DNA of 64,000 nucleotides from DAIOEK01 sp964648485 (GTDB taxonomy: Bacteria > Chloroflexota > Anaerolineae > Anaerolineales > Anaerolineaceae): contig CAZYOF010000005.1 in assembly GCA_964648485.1 (NCBI GenBank), positions 1-64,000 on the forward strand, read 5' to 3'. Positions 53,661 to 61,699 of the stretch are shown here, in pieces. The position numbers were made by a program, and so were the translations under genes. The notes beneath the pieces were generated by a model. The model saw only the letters and a list, made by a program, of their open reading frames with translations. It did no database searches and had not been told where the DNA came from. Position 1 is the first letter of the stretch. Every line of letters starts with the position of its first letter.

Positions 53661-54509
53661 TTAACTAACGGTCAGTTTCATTCTTTTTTCCTGCGCGGTT
53701 CGCCAACGATTTCCCACCAGGGTTGCAATCCAGGTGGAAGGTAGGAATGATCCAGCAATTCTCAGAAATTGGTTGATGGCTCCGGGAATCACCACTGGTT
53801 TCCCCGCAAGGGCGGCTTCTATTGTAATAGCAGCTACTTTCCCGGCATCCCGGGTCGTGAGGTAACCCATCCAACCCTGTGCTTCAATGGCATCCATGTT
53901 GATCTGCGTGGTGGGCATCCCTGCCGGGCATAGAACAGTAACACTCGCACCAGCTGCACGAAGCTCTTCGCGCAGAGCCAGTGAAAAATCCAGAAGAAAG
54001 CGTTTGGATGCAGCGTAGGTTGCCTTCACCGGCATGGGATAAAAGGCAGCCAGGCTGGCTACGTTAATCACTCTGAAGGGTAAAACCGGGTCCCGCAGTT
54101 GAAGCAAATGGTGGGTAAGGTTAAGGGTATTTTCCACATTCAAGCGGATAATGGTGGACAGATGTTCGCGGGATTGTTGGGTAAAGATGCCTTCATAATC
54201 CAACCCGGCAACATTGATCAGACAGGTAAACTTTCCGGAGTGATTCTCGAGTTGGGTAAAGAAGGTCTCTCGGGATGTAGAATCTGCCAAATTACACGCA
54301 TGGTAAAACACCCGAATCCGATAAATGCGCTGGAGACTTATTGCGAGAGTTTCGAGGGCTTCTTGATTTACATCCGTTAGATAAAGATCCCATCCTCGCA
54401 TTGCGCATTCAAGGGCAAAGGCTTTTCCAAGACCTCCGGTCGCACCGGTAATCAATGCCAGACTGACCGGATTATCAACGGTCGATAGAGAAGGAAGTTG
54501 ATTAAACAT
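53661..54509 (-). CDS. Short-chain dehydrogenase/reductase
   Basis: 282 residues. ALITGATGGLGKAFALECAMRG at 18-39 (TGxxxGLG), the NVAG motif near 98, RVINVASLAAF and the catalytic TYAASKRFLLDF near 165 (YxxxK) are all present. The C-terminus has LCPAGMPTTQINMDA and a hydrophobic tail. This version resembles SDRs of the DltE/YqjQ type that act on acyl or keto substrates, but the substrate is unknown. It overlaps the stop of the preceding SDR gene by 8 nt, so the two are translated together. Confidence 0.85.
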   Translation of the reverse strand: MFNQLPSLSTVDNPVSLALITGATGGLGKAFALECAMRGWDLYLTDVNQEALETLAISLQRIYRIRVFYHACNLADSTSRETFFTQLENHSGKFTCLINVAGLDYEGIFTQQSREHLSTIIRLNVENTLNLTHHLLQLRDPVLPFRVINVASLAAFYPMPVKATYAASKRFLLDFSLALREELRAAGASVTVLCPAGMPTTQINMDAIEAQGWMGYLTTRDAGKVAAITIEAALAGKPVVIPGAINQFLRIAGSFLPSTWIATLVGNRWRTAQEKRMKLTVS

Positions 54510-55395
54510 GATGCACCTCTGCGGTCTTCAGATCACACATTCTTTCTGAAATTTCCCATAAGCGTTTTGCATCCTCCATGTTGATTGCCCACCTGGCAGG
54601 TTTTAAAGGTTTGCCCTCTTTCCAATAGATGGACTCGGGATATACCTGGATGGGTTGATCGAAGATGGAAACAACTCCGGCAGCAGATTGAGCAGGTGGA
54701 ACAGCACTCTTTTTTCTGATACTCCAGATCCAACGCACCAGCAGAGGAGTTCCTTTGAAAGCTATATCTGTGTTGACCAATCCGGGGTCCACCGCGTACG
54801 CCCGGATGGATGCATTCCCCCCGAGTTTTTGGTTTAATACAAGCGTGAATAACACATTCGCCAGTTTAGATTGACTGTATGCGGTTAAGCCGTTGTATGT
54901 CCGGTGAAGTTGAACATCCTTCCAGTGCATGTGCGTCCAGGAATGATTCTGGCTGCTGACCGTGATGACCCTTGCTTCAGGTGCTTTTTTAAGAAGAGGA
55001 AGCAGTTTCTGGGTGAGCAGGAAGGGCGCGAGATGATTTACAGCCCATTGAACTTCGATACCTTCAGCTGTTTGGGTGAACCAGAACACAAAAGTGCCGG
55101 CATTATTAATCAAGCCATCCAGACAGCTTATTTTTTTCTCTGTCAATAAAGCGTCTATTTGTGCTGAAAGCGCATGAATATTTTTCTGCAGAGATAGATC
55201 TGCGACCAAATATCGAACCAGGCTGTCTGGGTATTGGTCCCTAAGCCTCGTTTCACACCCATGACATTTTTCGGGTGAGCGACCAATGCCAATTACATTT
55301 GCATTCCTTGACAGGAGTTCTTCCATCACAGCCAGGCCGATTCCAGAGGTGGCACCTGTTACTACAAAAGTTTTGTTTTTCAAGTTTGCTTTCAT
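54502..55395 (-). CDS. Short-chain dehydrogenase/reductase (retinol dehydrogenase-like)
   Basis: 297 residues from ATG 55395; an in-frame ATG at 55410 adds five residues, and neither has a strong ribosome site. FVVTGATSGIGLAVMEELLS at 9-28, LINNAGTF near 90, RVITVSSQNHSW and AYSQSKLANVLF near 170 (YxxxK) establish the SDR fold, closest by eye to the RDH/WWOX-like type also encoded at 12218. YPESIYWKEGKPLKPARWA near the end is a family landmark. Followed by the second SDR with an 8-nt overlap. Confidence 0.85.
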   Translation of the reverse strand: MKANLKNKTFVVTGATSGIGLAVMEELLSRNANVIGIGRSPEKCHGCETRLRDQYPDSLVRYLVADLSLQKNIHALSAQIDALLTEKKISCLDGLINNAGTFVFWFTQTAEGIEVQWAVNHLAPFLLTQKLLPLLKKAPEARVITVSSQNHSWTHMHWKDVQLHRTYNGLTAYSQSKLANVLFTLVLNQKLGGNASIRAYAVDPGLVNTDIAFKGTPLLVRWIWSIRKKSAVPPAQSAAGVVSIFDQPIQVYPESIYWKEGKPLKPARWAINMEDAKRLWEISERMCDLKTAEVHHV

Positions 55396-55541
55396 TCGAT
55401 GTCCGTCCATGTTTATTATTTCAAACCAAATAAGTTTGATGGTCAGGTTATATACCCTGAGTGGATGGACAGTCATCGATATTTAGTTGGAAAAGGGGGG
55501 TGGATTCATCTCTCCACCCCCCCACGATTACTTTTTCTGGA

Positions 55542-56327
55542 TTACTTGGTCAATATTCCAAGCTCATAAGCGCGATTGACAGCCTGAACCCTGCTTTCCA
55601 CATTCATTTTAGTGTAGATATTATTGATATGAGTTTTGACTGTACTCTGTGCCAGAGTTAATCGTTCAGCTATTTGTGCATTGGTTAATCCTGCATCTAT
55701 CAAGCAAAGAACTTCGATTTCACGCTGGCTCAATGATTCAACCAGCCCGGGATACACCCCCTCGGTTATTACCGGATTGGACACTGCCGAAGGTTGTATT
55801 ATATGTTCCGTGATGAGCTTCTCCAGTTTTGACCAACGCAACGAAAGCCCCAATGCAACCAATAAAATCGGTGCCATGATTTGAATGAATAATCCACCTT
55901 CTATCACACCAAAGATAAAAAAGAGAGCTGAACCAATAATGATTGACCCCTGAGCACTCAGCCTTACCTCGAGCGGGAAATGCAATTGTCGATTTGCAAG
56001 AAGGGCACCCATACCGGCACCCGGTAAGATCAACAACCAGGCATAAGCCCAGGCGTTCCAATCGTTGGTGATCACATTGAGCAGGAAGATAATTCCCAGG
56101 GATAAGAGTATTCCTGAAGGGATATAGAACCAGGGAGACCAGCTATATTCAGTTATAAATATACCTGGCAGGAAATAGAATACTAAACCGAAAATTATGA
56201 AAACAAGCGGCAGAGCAATCTTCATCCCGATATCGGTGAAAATACTAACCCCCAGGAAAATCAATCCACCGGCAACCAACACTATACTGAGGATTCTTAC
56301 CATCCGTCTGACCTGATCCTGTTTCAT
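55542..56327 (-). CDS. Membrane-anchored LuxR-type transcriptional regulator
   Basis: 261 residues. The first ~165 residues hold six hydrophobic segments, e.g. ILSIVLVAGGLIFLGVSIF, LVFIIFGLVFYFLPGIFI and IIIGSALFFIFGVIEGGLFI. The C-terminus is a GerE/LuxR HTH: LVESLSQREIEVLCLIDAGL, TNAQIAERLTLAQSTVKTHI and NNIYTKMNVESRVQAVNRA (about 200-255). Such proteins put the DNA-binding domain at the membrane and probably sense membrane state. It precedes the two SDR genes on the same strand at 147 bp, so control of them is possible. Confidence 0.85.
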   Translation of the reverse strand: MKQDQVRRMVRILSIVLVAGGLIFLGVSIFTDIGMKIALPLVFIIFGLVFYFLPGIFITEYSWSPWFYIPSGILLSLGIIFLLNVITNDWNAWAYAWLLILPGAGMGALLANRQLHFPLEVRLSAQGSIIIGSALFFIFGVIEGGLFIQIMAPILLVALGLSLRWSKLEKLITEHIIQPSAVSNPVITEGVYPGLVESLSQREIEVLCLIDAGLTNAQIAERLTLAQSTVKTHINNIYTKMNVESRVQAVNRAYELGILTK

Positions 56328-56456
56328 ATGATCTCCTGAATCGGGGTTATGTTTATTATAACTATCAATTAATTATAGTTATCTCAGCGCAAATGCTATC
56401 TTGAAAGCTGTAATTTGGAATAAAAGTTGCTTAATTATTTTTTAGCACAGAAATCA

Positions 56457-56936
56457 ATGGAGAAAAGAGAATTGAACGAAAAAATCGATAATTACTGGCA
56501 AGAATTTTTAGATACATTATCTGAAGACTCTCCATACAGAGCATGCACATTTCATGCGGAGGGATGGGGTGATTCCCCAGAGATGGCTCAGCAATTGGGC
56601 GAGTTGATAAAAGAGGGGGTAAAAACAGCCACTTGTTCTTCTGTCTGGGAATGGGAATATGAGGGAGAGAAATGGCCAGAACCAGGCCAACTAACAATTG
56701 TGTTAGATGGGCATGGCGATCCAATCTGTATCGTGGAAACTACTGAAATAAACATCTGTGCATACAATCAGGTGGATTCCCAGTTTGCATTTGATGAGGG
56801 CGAAGGAGACCGTTCCCTTCAATATTGGCGGGAAGCACATCAACGATTTTTTACCCGTGGCATGGAGAAAATTGGTTTGAAATTTTCAGATGAGATGCCA
56901 TTGGTGTGTGAACGATTCAGAAAGATTTACGGATGA
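56457..56936 (+). CDS. ASCH-domain protein
   Basis: 159 residues with ATG 56457 (a TTG 30 nt earlier is in frame but less likely). ATCSSVWEWEYEGEKWPEPGQLTIVLDGHGDPICIVETTEI (about 57-98) is the ASCH beta-barrel, and ERSLQYWREAHQRFF-like RSLQYWREAHQRFF near 125 is the typical tail of the YqfB-like bacterial group (about 150 aa). ASCH proteins bind RNA or modified nucleosides; characterised relatives deaminate or deacetylate N4-acetylcytidine. No role can be fixed here. No strong RBS. Confidence 0.8.
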   Translation: MEKRELNEKIDNYWQEFLDTLSEDSPYRACTFHAEGWGDSPEMAQQLGELIKEGVKTATCSSVWEWEYEGEKWPEPGQLTIVLDGHGDPICIVETTEINICAYNQVDSQFAFDEGEGDRSLQYWREAHQRFFTRGMEKIGLKFSDEMPLVCERFRKIYG

Positions 56937-57040
56937 GAGCATGTAATGGAATCGGCCTTCATATTTTTGACGATCACACTTAGGAACCAGAATGCTCATT
57001 TTACGTTATGAATATTGTATTTAGAAAGGCTGGCGAGGAT

Positions 57041-57808
57041 ATGAAAAGAATGAGATTTGGAGCAATAATATTTCTGATCGCAACGTGTGCCTTCAGTCTG
57101 ACAGGCTGCAAAGTCACTAATACGCTGAATGGAACAACGTGGGTGCTGATAGGTTTGAATGGTATGGCTTCTCTACCTGATGTGCCTGTAACGATTTCCT
57201 TTGACGGCGATAAGGTGGGAGGATCGGATGGATGCAATCGTTATGGTTCGACGTACACCATAAAGAATAATCAAATTTCCATTGATCAGAATGTGGTGAG
57301 CACGCTCATGGCATGCCCGGAAGAGATTATGTCTCAGGCTCAACAGTTTACCCGGGCAATCATTGATGCCAGCTATTTTGAGGTTGCAGATAATCGTTTG
57401 AGTTTATTAAATAGTGAGAATGAGGCAATGGCTGTTTTTATTAAACAAGACCTGACACTCGCAGATACCAATTGGATTCTGACCGGCTATAACACTGGTA
57501 AACAGGCTGTTGTCAGCCTTGTTCAGGGAACACAGATAACTGTGACATTTGGGAACGATGGTAAGGTGAGTGGAAACGCAGGCTGCAACCGGTTCACTGC
57601 AAATTACTCTGTAGAAGAGAAATCAATTAATATCGGGCAGGCAGCCTCCACCAAGATGATGTGTCTGGAACCTGCAGGGGTGATGGAGCAGGAGAGTGCA
57701 TTCCTACAAGCCCTGTCATCGGCAGCTACATTTCGTATGGAAGGTGATAAGCTCGAGCTTCGCACCGGGGATGGCGCCATCGCCATCCAATTGACTCGGG
57801 CGCAATAA
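57041..57808 (+). CDS. Lipoprotein with two META (HslJ-like) domains
   Basis: 255 residues from ATG 57041 (GGCGAGGAT upstream; 57008 is in frame but gives an odd signal). MRFGAIIFLIATCAFSLTGC is a lipoprotein signal. Two META repeats follow: NTLNGTTWVLIGLNG ... GSDGCNRYGSTYTI (about 27-100) and LADTNWILTGYNT ... GNAGCNRFTANYSV (about 145-225). The TWxL plus GCNRxxxxY pairs are diagnostic. HslJ-type domains affect heat or antibiotic tolerance in E. coli. Tandem META is a common extracytoplasmic arrangement, and no ligand is known. Confidence 0.85.
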   Translation: MKRMRFGAIIFLIATCAFSLTGCKVTNTLNGTTWVLIGLNGMASLPDVPVTISFDGDKVGGSDGCNRYGSTYTIKNNQISIDQNVVSTLMACPEEIMSQAQQFTRAIIDASYFEVADNRLSLLNSENEAMAVFIKQDLTLADTNWILTGYNTGKQAVVSLVQGTQITVTFGNDGKVSGNAGCNRFTANYSVEEKSINIGQAASTKMMCLEPAGVMEQESAFLQALSSAATFRMEGDKLELRTGDGAIAIQLTRAQ

Positions 57809-57924
57809 CAGCTGCCATTTACAGATCTGCCAATTCAGGAGACGGATATTACTTATTTGGTGATATTGAGGTGAAATCCTTTAGGTTAGGTGGTGACTGA
57901 AAAACGGGGAAGGTGATGTAAAAA

Positions 57925-58314
57925 ATGAAGATCGCCCAAATAACTTACCTTGTGAATGATTACGATGAAGCGATTGATTACTTCACGCGCCGCCTGAGGT
58001 TCACCCTGGTGGAGGACACTCCCCTGGGCGAAGGCAAGCGATGGGTGAGGGTGGCGCCTTCCAAAAGCGGGGGTACGGAATTACTACTCGCTGAAGCCGT
58101 CAATACTGAACAGGAAGCGCACATCGGCAACCAAACCGGTGGTCGTGTTTTCCTTTTTCTGCAAACCGATGATTTCTCTGCCGATTATCAGTATATGAAA
58201 AATGCCGGTGTCCATTTTATCGAGGAGCCACGGTCGGAGGTGTATGGGATGGTTGTGGTTTTTGAAGATATCTATGGCAACAAATGGGATTTGATCCAGC
58301 CAAAATCGAATTGA
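57925..58314 (+). CDS. VOC-family glyoxalase-like protein
   Basis: 129 residues from ATG 57925; GGGGAAGGTG lies a little further upstream than ideal. ITYLVNDYDEAIDYFTRRLRFTLVEDTPLGEGKRWVRVAP (6-45) and YGMVVVFEDIYGNKWDLIQPK at the end are typical single-domain VOC elements, with metal ligands likely at the histidine- or glutamate-bearing strand ends. It is the third VOC gene in the window and the most glyoxalase-like of them. The substrate is unknown. Confidence 0.85.
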   Translation: MKIAQITYLVNDYDEAIDYFTRRLRFTLVEDTPLGEGKRWVRVAPSKSGGTELLLAEAVNTEQEAHIGNQTGGRVFLFLQTDDFSADYQYMKNAGVHFIEEPRSEVYGMVVVFEDIYGNKWDLIQPKSN

Positions 58315-58338
58315 GTATGCCGTCTAAGAAAACTCTGA

Positions 58339-58414
58339 TATAATTCAAATTGTCCAGAAATAAAGGACATACTATCGCAACCCTGAAGCGACAGCGCTTT
58401 CAGGGTATTTTTTT
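58339..58414 (+). promoter_or_regulatory. Promoter-like -10 box and attenuator-like hairpin before the 96-residue orphan
   Basis: TATAAT at 58339-58344 has no good -35 box at 17 nt (TTGAGT lies 22 nt upstream). About 30 nt on, ACCCTGAAGCG pairs with GCTTTCAGGGT across an ACAGC loop (58379-58407), followed by ATTTTTTT. This is a textbook intrinsic terminator sitting 25 nt before the orphan's start codon and RBS (CAGGGAGG). Premature termination, a small RNA, or simple read-through control are all possible. Confidence 0.6.
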
Positions 58415-58434
58415 AATCCAGGGAGGATTATGTA

Positions 58435-58725
58435 ATGAAAAAGCCGAAATATTCATTTCAAGAGTTGAAACTGACTGCCATTTTATACTCAACCCGACAG
58501 GGTGTACTGGAACATGTCAGGAAAACAGGTTTATTGCCGGATGATATCCCCATGGGGGGCTTTCCAATTGCAGTTAACCGTATTATTCAAAAGAGAGGAA
58601 CCGATCCAGATTTGAGCAAGGATGAAATACTTGTATTGAAAGCAATTTTCAAGACAGGCAAGTTGACAGGTGGAGCAGTTCTTCTGGTCAACCGGGATGA
58701 GGAAGATGAAGAGGGCGAAGAGTAA
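58435..58725 (+). CDS. Orphan small protein of 96 residues
   Basis: Begins MKKPKYSFQELKLTAILYSTRQGV at ATG 58435 with a strong CAGGGAGGATT. The sequence is soluble: a helical N-half (LEHVRKTGLLPDDIPMGGFPIAVNRIIQ), a middle DLSKDEILVLKAIFKTGKL that reads like a helix-turn-helix-sized segment, and a very acidic tail (DEEDEEGEE). I do not recognise a family. It has its own leader with a terminator hairpin upstream and the 40-bp palindrome downstream. Confidence 0.6.
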   Translation: MKKPKYSFQELKLTAILYSTRQGVLEHVRKTGLLPDDIPMGGFPIAVNRIIQKRGTDPDLSKDEILVLKAIFKTGKLTGGAVLLVNRDEEDEEGEE

Positions 58726-58740
58726 AGAATTATAAAATTA

Positions 58741-58780
58741 ATACTTACCGACTTCCCGAATTCGGGAAGTCGGTAAGTAT
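58741..58780. terminator. Perfect 40-bp palindrome
   Basis: Bases 58741-58760 (ATACTTACCGACTTCCCGAA) are the exact reverse complement of 58761-58780, centred on GAATTC with no loop. It lies 15 bp after the orphan's stop and 63 bp before the toroid gene. There is no run of T after it. A bidirectional terminator or protein-binding site are both possible, and such length without a loop is unusual. Confidence 0.7.
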
Positions 58781-58843
58781 GACAAATCTGGGGCAGCATG
58801 TAGTATATTATCTGCATAAAATGGCGTCATCAGGTGGGGTTAT

Positions 58844-59854
58844 ATGAATATGTTTCAAAGAACAATCGAATGGCTATTGGAAAATGATGATCCGGGTGTG
58901 CGGTATCTTGCACTCAGGGATATCGAACATCGTAACGAAGCTGATCCGGAACTGATCTCTGCGAGAAAAGCCGCGCACACCGCAGGACCGATAGTCAACA
59001 TACTTGATTCCATGCAGCCAGAAGGTTACTGGGTGGAACCAGGTCCCGGATACAGGAATAAGTATCGATCATCTGTCTGGTCGGTAATTACGCTTGCCCA
59101 ACTTGGTGCCCGGATAGAGGATGACAAGCGGCTATCCTTGGCATTCAACTATCTGCTGGAGAACTCACTTACTCGGTATGGACAGTTTTCCATGTCCGGG
59201 GCGCCATCGGGTACGATTGATTGCCTGCAGGGGAATCTCTGTTGGGCGCTCATCACCCTGGGATGCCGTGACAGCCGTCTGGAAAAAGCTTTCGACTGGA
59301 TGTCACGCAGTGTAACCGGAGAGGGTATCGCTCCATTTGCTGATAAAAAAGCTGAAATTCGATATTATTCTGGAAAATGCGGTCCAAATTTTGCCTGTGG
59401 AGCAAATTACAAATTACCCTGCGCCTGGGGAGCCGTTAAGGTGATGCTTGGTTTAAGTGTCTGCCCGCAAGAATGGGTTACCCCCATAACATCTGCAGCG
59501 AAAATGGCTGGGATTGATTACCTCCTTAGTGTGGACCCGGCTTCAGCAGGATATCCTTCGGGAGGGGCGGGAAAACCCAACCAGAGCTGGTGGAAATTGG
59601 GTTTTCCGGTGTTTTATATCACCGATGTTCTACAAATTGCAGAAGCCCTTTCTGCCAATGGTTGTGGAAATGACCCCAGGTTGAAGAACTTGATCGAATT
59701 AATCCTTCAGAAACAGGATGCGGATGGTCGCTGGAAAATGGAATACGACCTCGCAGGAAAAACCTGGGTAAATTATGGACCGACAAAGCAGCCAAACAAA
59801 TGGGTAACCCTGCGGGTATTGCGTGTGCTGGATCAAAACCAATTATTATTATGA
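58844..59854 (+). CDS. Terpenoid-cyclase/prenyltransferase-fold (alpha/alpha toroid) protein
   Basis: 336 residues. The N-terminal DDPGVRYLALRDIEHR mirrors the DPAIRWQVLQDIL opening of the protein at 15674, and both follow with EGYW/DGMW, repeated helix pairs and a C-terminal QDADGRWKMEYDLAG / DGRWSLQNRHPG element. It has a cysteine-rich middle (GKCGPNFACGANYKLPCAWGA near 180-200) that the other lacks and which might bind metal. No DxDD cyclase motif is seen. It starts at ATG 58844 (in the GGGGTTATATG context). It is probably co-transcribed with DUF3795 19 bp on. Function unknown. Confidence 0.7.
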   Translation: MNMFQRTIEWLLENDDPGVRYLALRDIEHRNEADPELISARKAAHTAGPIVNILDSMQPEGYWVEPGPGYRNKYRSSVWSVITLAQLGARIEDDKRLSLAFNYLLENSLTRYGQFSMSGAPSGTIDCLQGNLCWALITLGCRDSRLEKAFDWMSRSVTGEGIAPFADKKAEIRYYSGKCGPNFACGANYKLPCAWGAVKVMLGLSVCPQEWVTPITSAAKMAGIDYLLSVDPASAGYPSGGAGKPNQSWWKLGFPVFYITDVLQIAEALSANGCGNDPRLKNLIELILQKQDADGRWKMEYDLAGKTWVNYGPTKQPNKWVTLRVLRVLDQNQLLL

Positions 59855-59872
59855 TTAGAAAGGTTACAATTA

Positions 59873-60283
59873 ATGGAAGGGATAATTTCTCGCTGCGGAT
59901 TTCGTTGTGATCTTTGCATGGCATATATACCGAATCTCTTGAAAAACCCGGGTAGTGCCCAGATACTTAGCGATGGCTGGTTTAAGTATTTTGGTTTTCG
60001 GGTGCAGCCTGAAAATATTCACTGTGAAGGTTGCTTAAATATGGATTTTATTCCACTGGATAGCGATTGCCCGGTGAGACCTTGTGCCAACGGAAAGAAA
60101 TATTCTACTTGCGCAGAGTGTGGCGAATTTATTTGCGGTAGACTGGAATCCAGGATTGTGGACAGAAGTGTAATTCAAAAAGAGTTGGGTATTGTCATCC
60201 CAGAAGAGGATTATCAACGGTTCATATTACCTTATGAGAATAGGGAGAGGCTCATGATTATTCGTTCAGGAGGCAAACGCTGA
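59873..60283 (+). CDS. DUF3795 cysteine-rich protein
   Basis: 136 residues. IISRCGFRCDLCMAYIPN at 4-21 (CxxxCxxC), HCEGCLNMDF near 50, CPVRPCANGKKYSTCAEC near 64-83 and CGRLES make a multi-cysteine metal-binding protein of the DUF3795 family. Cys pattern suggests an iron-sulfur or zinc cluster. ATTAATG has no strong SD. The next gene starts at the last base of its stop codon region (overlap 1 nt). Confidence 0.85.
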   Translation: MEGIISRCGFRCDLCMAYIPNLLKNPGSAQILSDGWFKYFGFRVQPENIHCEGCLNMDFIPLDSDCPVRPCANGKKYSTCAECGEFICGRLESRIVDRSVIQKELGIVIPEEDYQRFILPYENRERLMIIRSGGKR

Positions 60284-60654
60284 TGAAAAAGATAAAAACT
60301 GTTTTACGTATAGGGCAGGGATTAATGCTGCTAAACGCGGCGATCTGGTTACTGGTAGCAGTGGTGTATTTATTTCGAATTAACAGCATTTCTCCGGCGA
60401 TCCGGTCCTTTGCCATCACCACCGGAATCGGTATGTTGATCTATGGCGGGGTACTTCTTTTTCTGGGAATTAAACTTGGTGAGCAGCAAAAGATTTATTT
60501 CATATCATCCGCTCTATTATTGGGCGCATCCATAGCGTTGACGTTCCTGGATCAGGTTGGCGCTGCAGATCTGATCGCGTTGATTCCTCCTGTTTTCACC
60601 CTTGTATTCCTACTGGTGAATCGTAAGGTGTTCAACGGCAAACTTACTGCCTGA
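60283..60654 (+). CDS. Small four-span membrane protein
   Basis: 123 residues starting at ATG 60283 overlapping the DUF3795 stop. Four hydrophobic segments: GLMLLNAAIWLLVAVVYLF, SFAITTGIGMLIYGGVLLFLGI, KIYFISSALLLGASIALTFL and ADLIALIPPVFTLVFLLVN. No soluble domain. No family recognised. The tight overlap points to co-translation with the DUF3795 protein, which may be its partner. Confidence 0.65.
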   Translation: MKKIKTVLRIGQGLMLLNAAIWLLVAVVYLFRINSISPAIRSFAITTGIGMLIYGGVLLFLGIKLGEQQKIYFISSALLLGASIALTFLDQVGAADLIALIPPVFTLVFLLVNRKVFNGKLTA

Positions 60655-60667
60655 GTACCCGCTTGAT

Positions 60668-61123
60668 ATGACGATCCAAGTTCAAAGCAACGGATGTGAT
60701 TTGTGCGGGGCAGAATATGTTAACGGAGGCACCTGCCGGGAAAAATTTGAAGAATGCCTTGGACTGGAGTACGAAAACCCGCAGGCATACGGCACCGTGC
60801 ATTTTTTGCTGGTTGGATGTTATATGCTGCAGCATAATGAGTACAGCGGTGTTGTCTGGCTGGAGATGCGTACTCTTGTTGAGAAATTTCTCAATGGCGA
60901 GCTAACCACTGAACAAATACGCAGGCAATTCGGCGCGGATATGGATTCAGGTAAGCGGCAGTTTCTCATAACTCGTGGAGAAAAGCTTGCTGAATTCGGC
61001 AACATCCAATGGAGCCATACGATTACCGAAATTCGGTTAGATACAGCTGAACTCTATGTTGAAGATGTCATCCACTGGGCTAAAAGCATTATTGCTGACA
61101 CGGCGAGCTTGATGGACAAATAA
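60668..61123 (+). CDS. DUF5946 family protein
   Basis: 151 residues from ATG 60668. SNGCDLCGAEYVNGGTCREKFEECLGLEYENPQAYGTVHFLLVGCYMLQH (about 7-56) is the family's N-terminal signature, with a CxxC and a third cysteine that could bind zinc, and HTITEIRLDTAELYVEDVIHWAKSI the C-terminal helix. No function is known. It sits 13 bp after the membrane protein gene and 14 bp before a DinB gene in what looks like a co-directional run. Confidence 0.75.
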   Translation: MTIQVQSNGCDLCGAEYVNGGTCREKFEECLGLEYENPQAYGTVHFLLVGCYMLQHNEYSGVVWLEMRTLVEKFLNGELTTEQIRRQFGADMDSGKRQFLITRGEKLAEFGNIQWSHTITEIRLDTAELYVEDVIHWAKSIIADTASLMDK

Positions 61124-61137
61124 TACCAAGAGGTGTC

Positions 61138-61623
61138 ATGATATCCATACCTGACCTGAAACGCATGCTCATGATCGAGCATGAATTGATTCACCAGCAA
61201 ACGAAAGGTCTGTCTGATGCAGATACCTTCATCCAGCCACAACCAGGTGGGAACTGTATGCACTGGGTGCTCGGGCATTTACTTGACAATCAGGTAACCC
61301 TTTTAGAATCTTTGGGGGTGGATTCCCCTGTTTCTAAAACCTCGCTGGAGCGATATACCCGAGAATCAGAACCTATCAGAACAGCAGAACTCGGATTGTT
61401 TACCCTGGGGCAATTGTTGGAGAGACTCGATCAGGTTCATGATGAAATAAAAGCCAGACTGAGTCAAATGAAGGATGAAGATTTTGGAGTGAGTGTTCCC
61501 TTTGGGATCAAGCAATCACCCCGCGGGTGGGTGGTGTTATTCCTTCACTTTCATTACAGCTACCATATCGGACAACTCGAATACTTACGCCAGCTTGCTG
61601 GAAAAATGGACAAAGTAGTATGA
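61138..61623 (+). CDS. DinB-family protein
   Basis: 161 residues. The four-helix DinB fold with metal-binding histidines is visible: MLMIEHELIHQQTKGL at 10-25, NCMHWVLGHLLDNQVTLL near 40-57 and LHFHYSYHIGQLEYLRQLAG near 136-155. Members include mycothiol- and bacillithiol-dependent transferases as well as many of unknown role. ATG follows CAAGAGGTGTC. The gene is closed by a strong bidirectional terminator. Confidence 0.85.
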   Translation: MISIPDLKRMLMIEHELIHQQTKGLSDADTFIQPQPGGNCMHWVLGHLLDNQVTLLESLGVDSPVSKTSLERYTRESEPIRTAELGLFTLGQLLERLDQVHDEIKARLSQMKDEDFGVSVPFGIKQSPRGWVVLFLHFHYSYHIGQLEYLRQLAGKMDKVV

Positions 61624-61655
61624 TCCATCAGCCAATCATCCAATAAGATAAAGTA

Positions 61656-61683
61656 AAAGGGCAGCTCAGGCTGCCCTTTATTA
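61656..61683. terminator. Bidirectional intrinsic terminator
   Basis: AAAGGGCAGC (61656-61665) pairs exactly with GCTGCCCTTT (61670-61679) across a TCAG loop, with A/T runs on both sides. It serves the DinB gene and the convergent small membrane protein gene. Confidence 0.9.
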
Positions 61684-61699
61684 TTTGCATGTACAGTCT

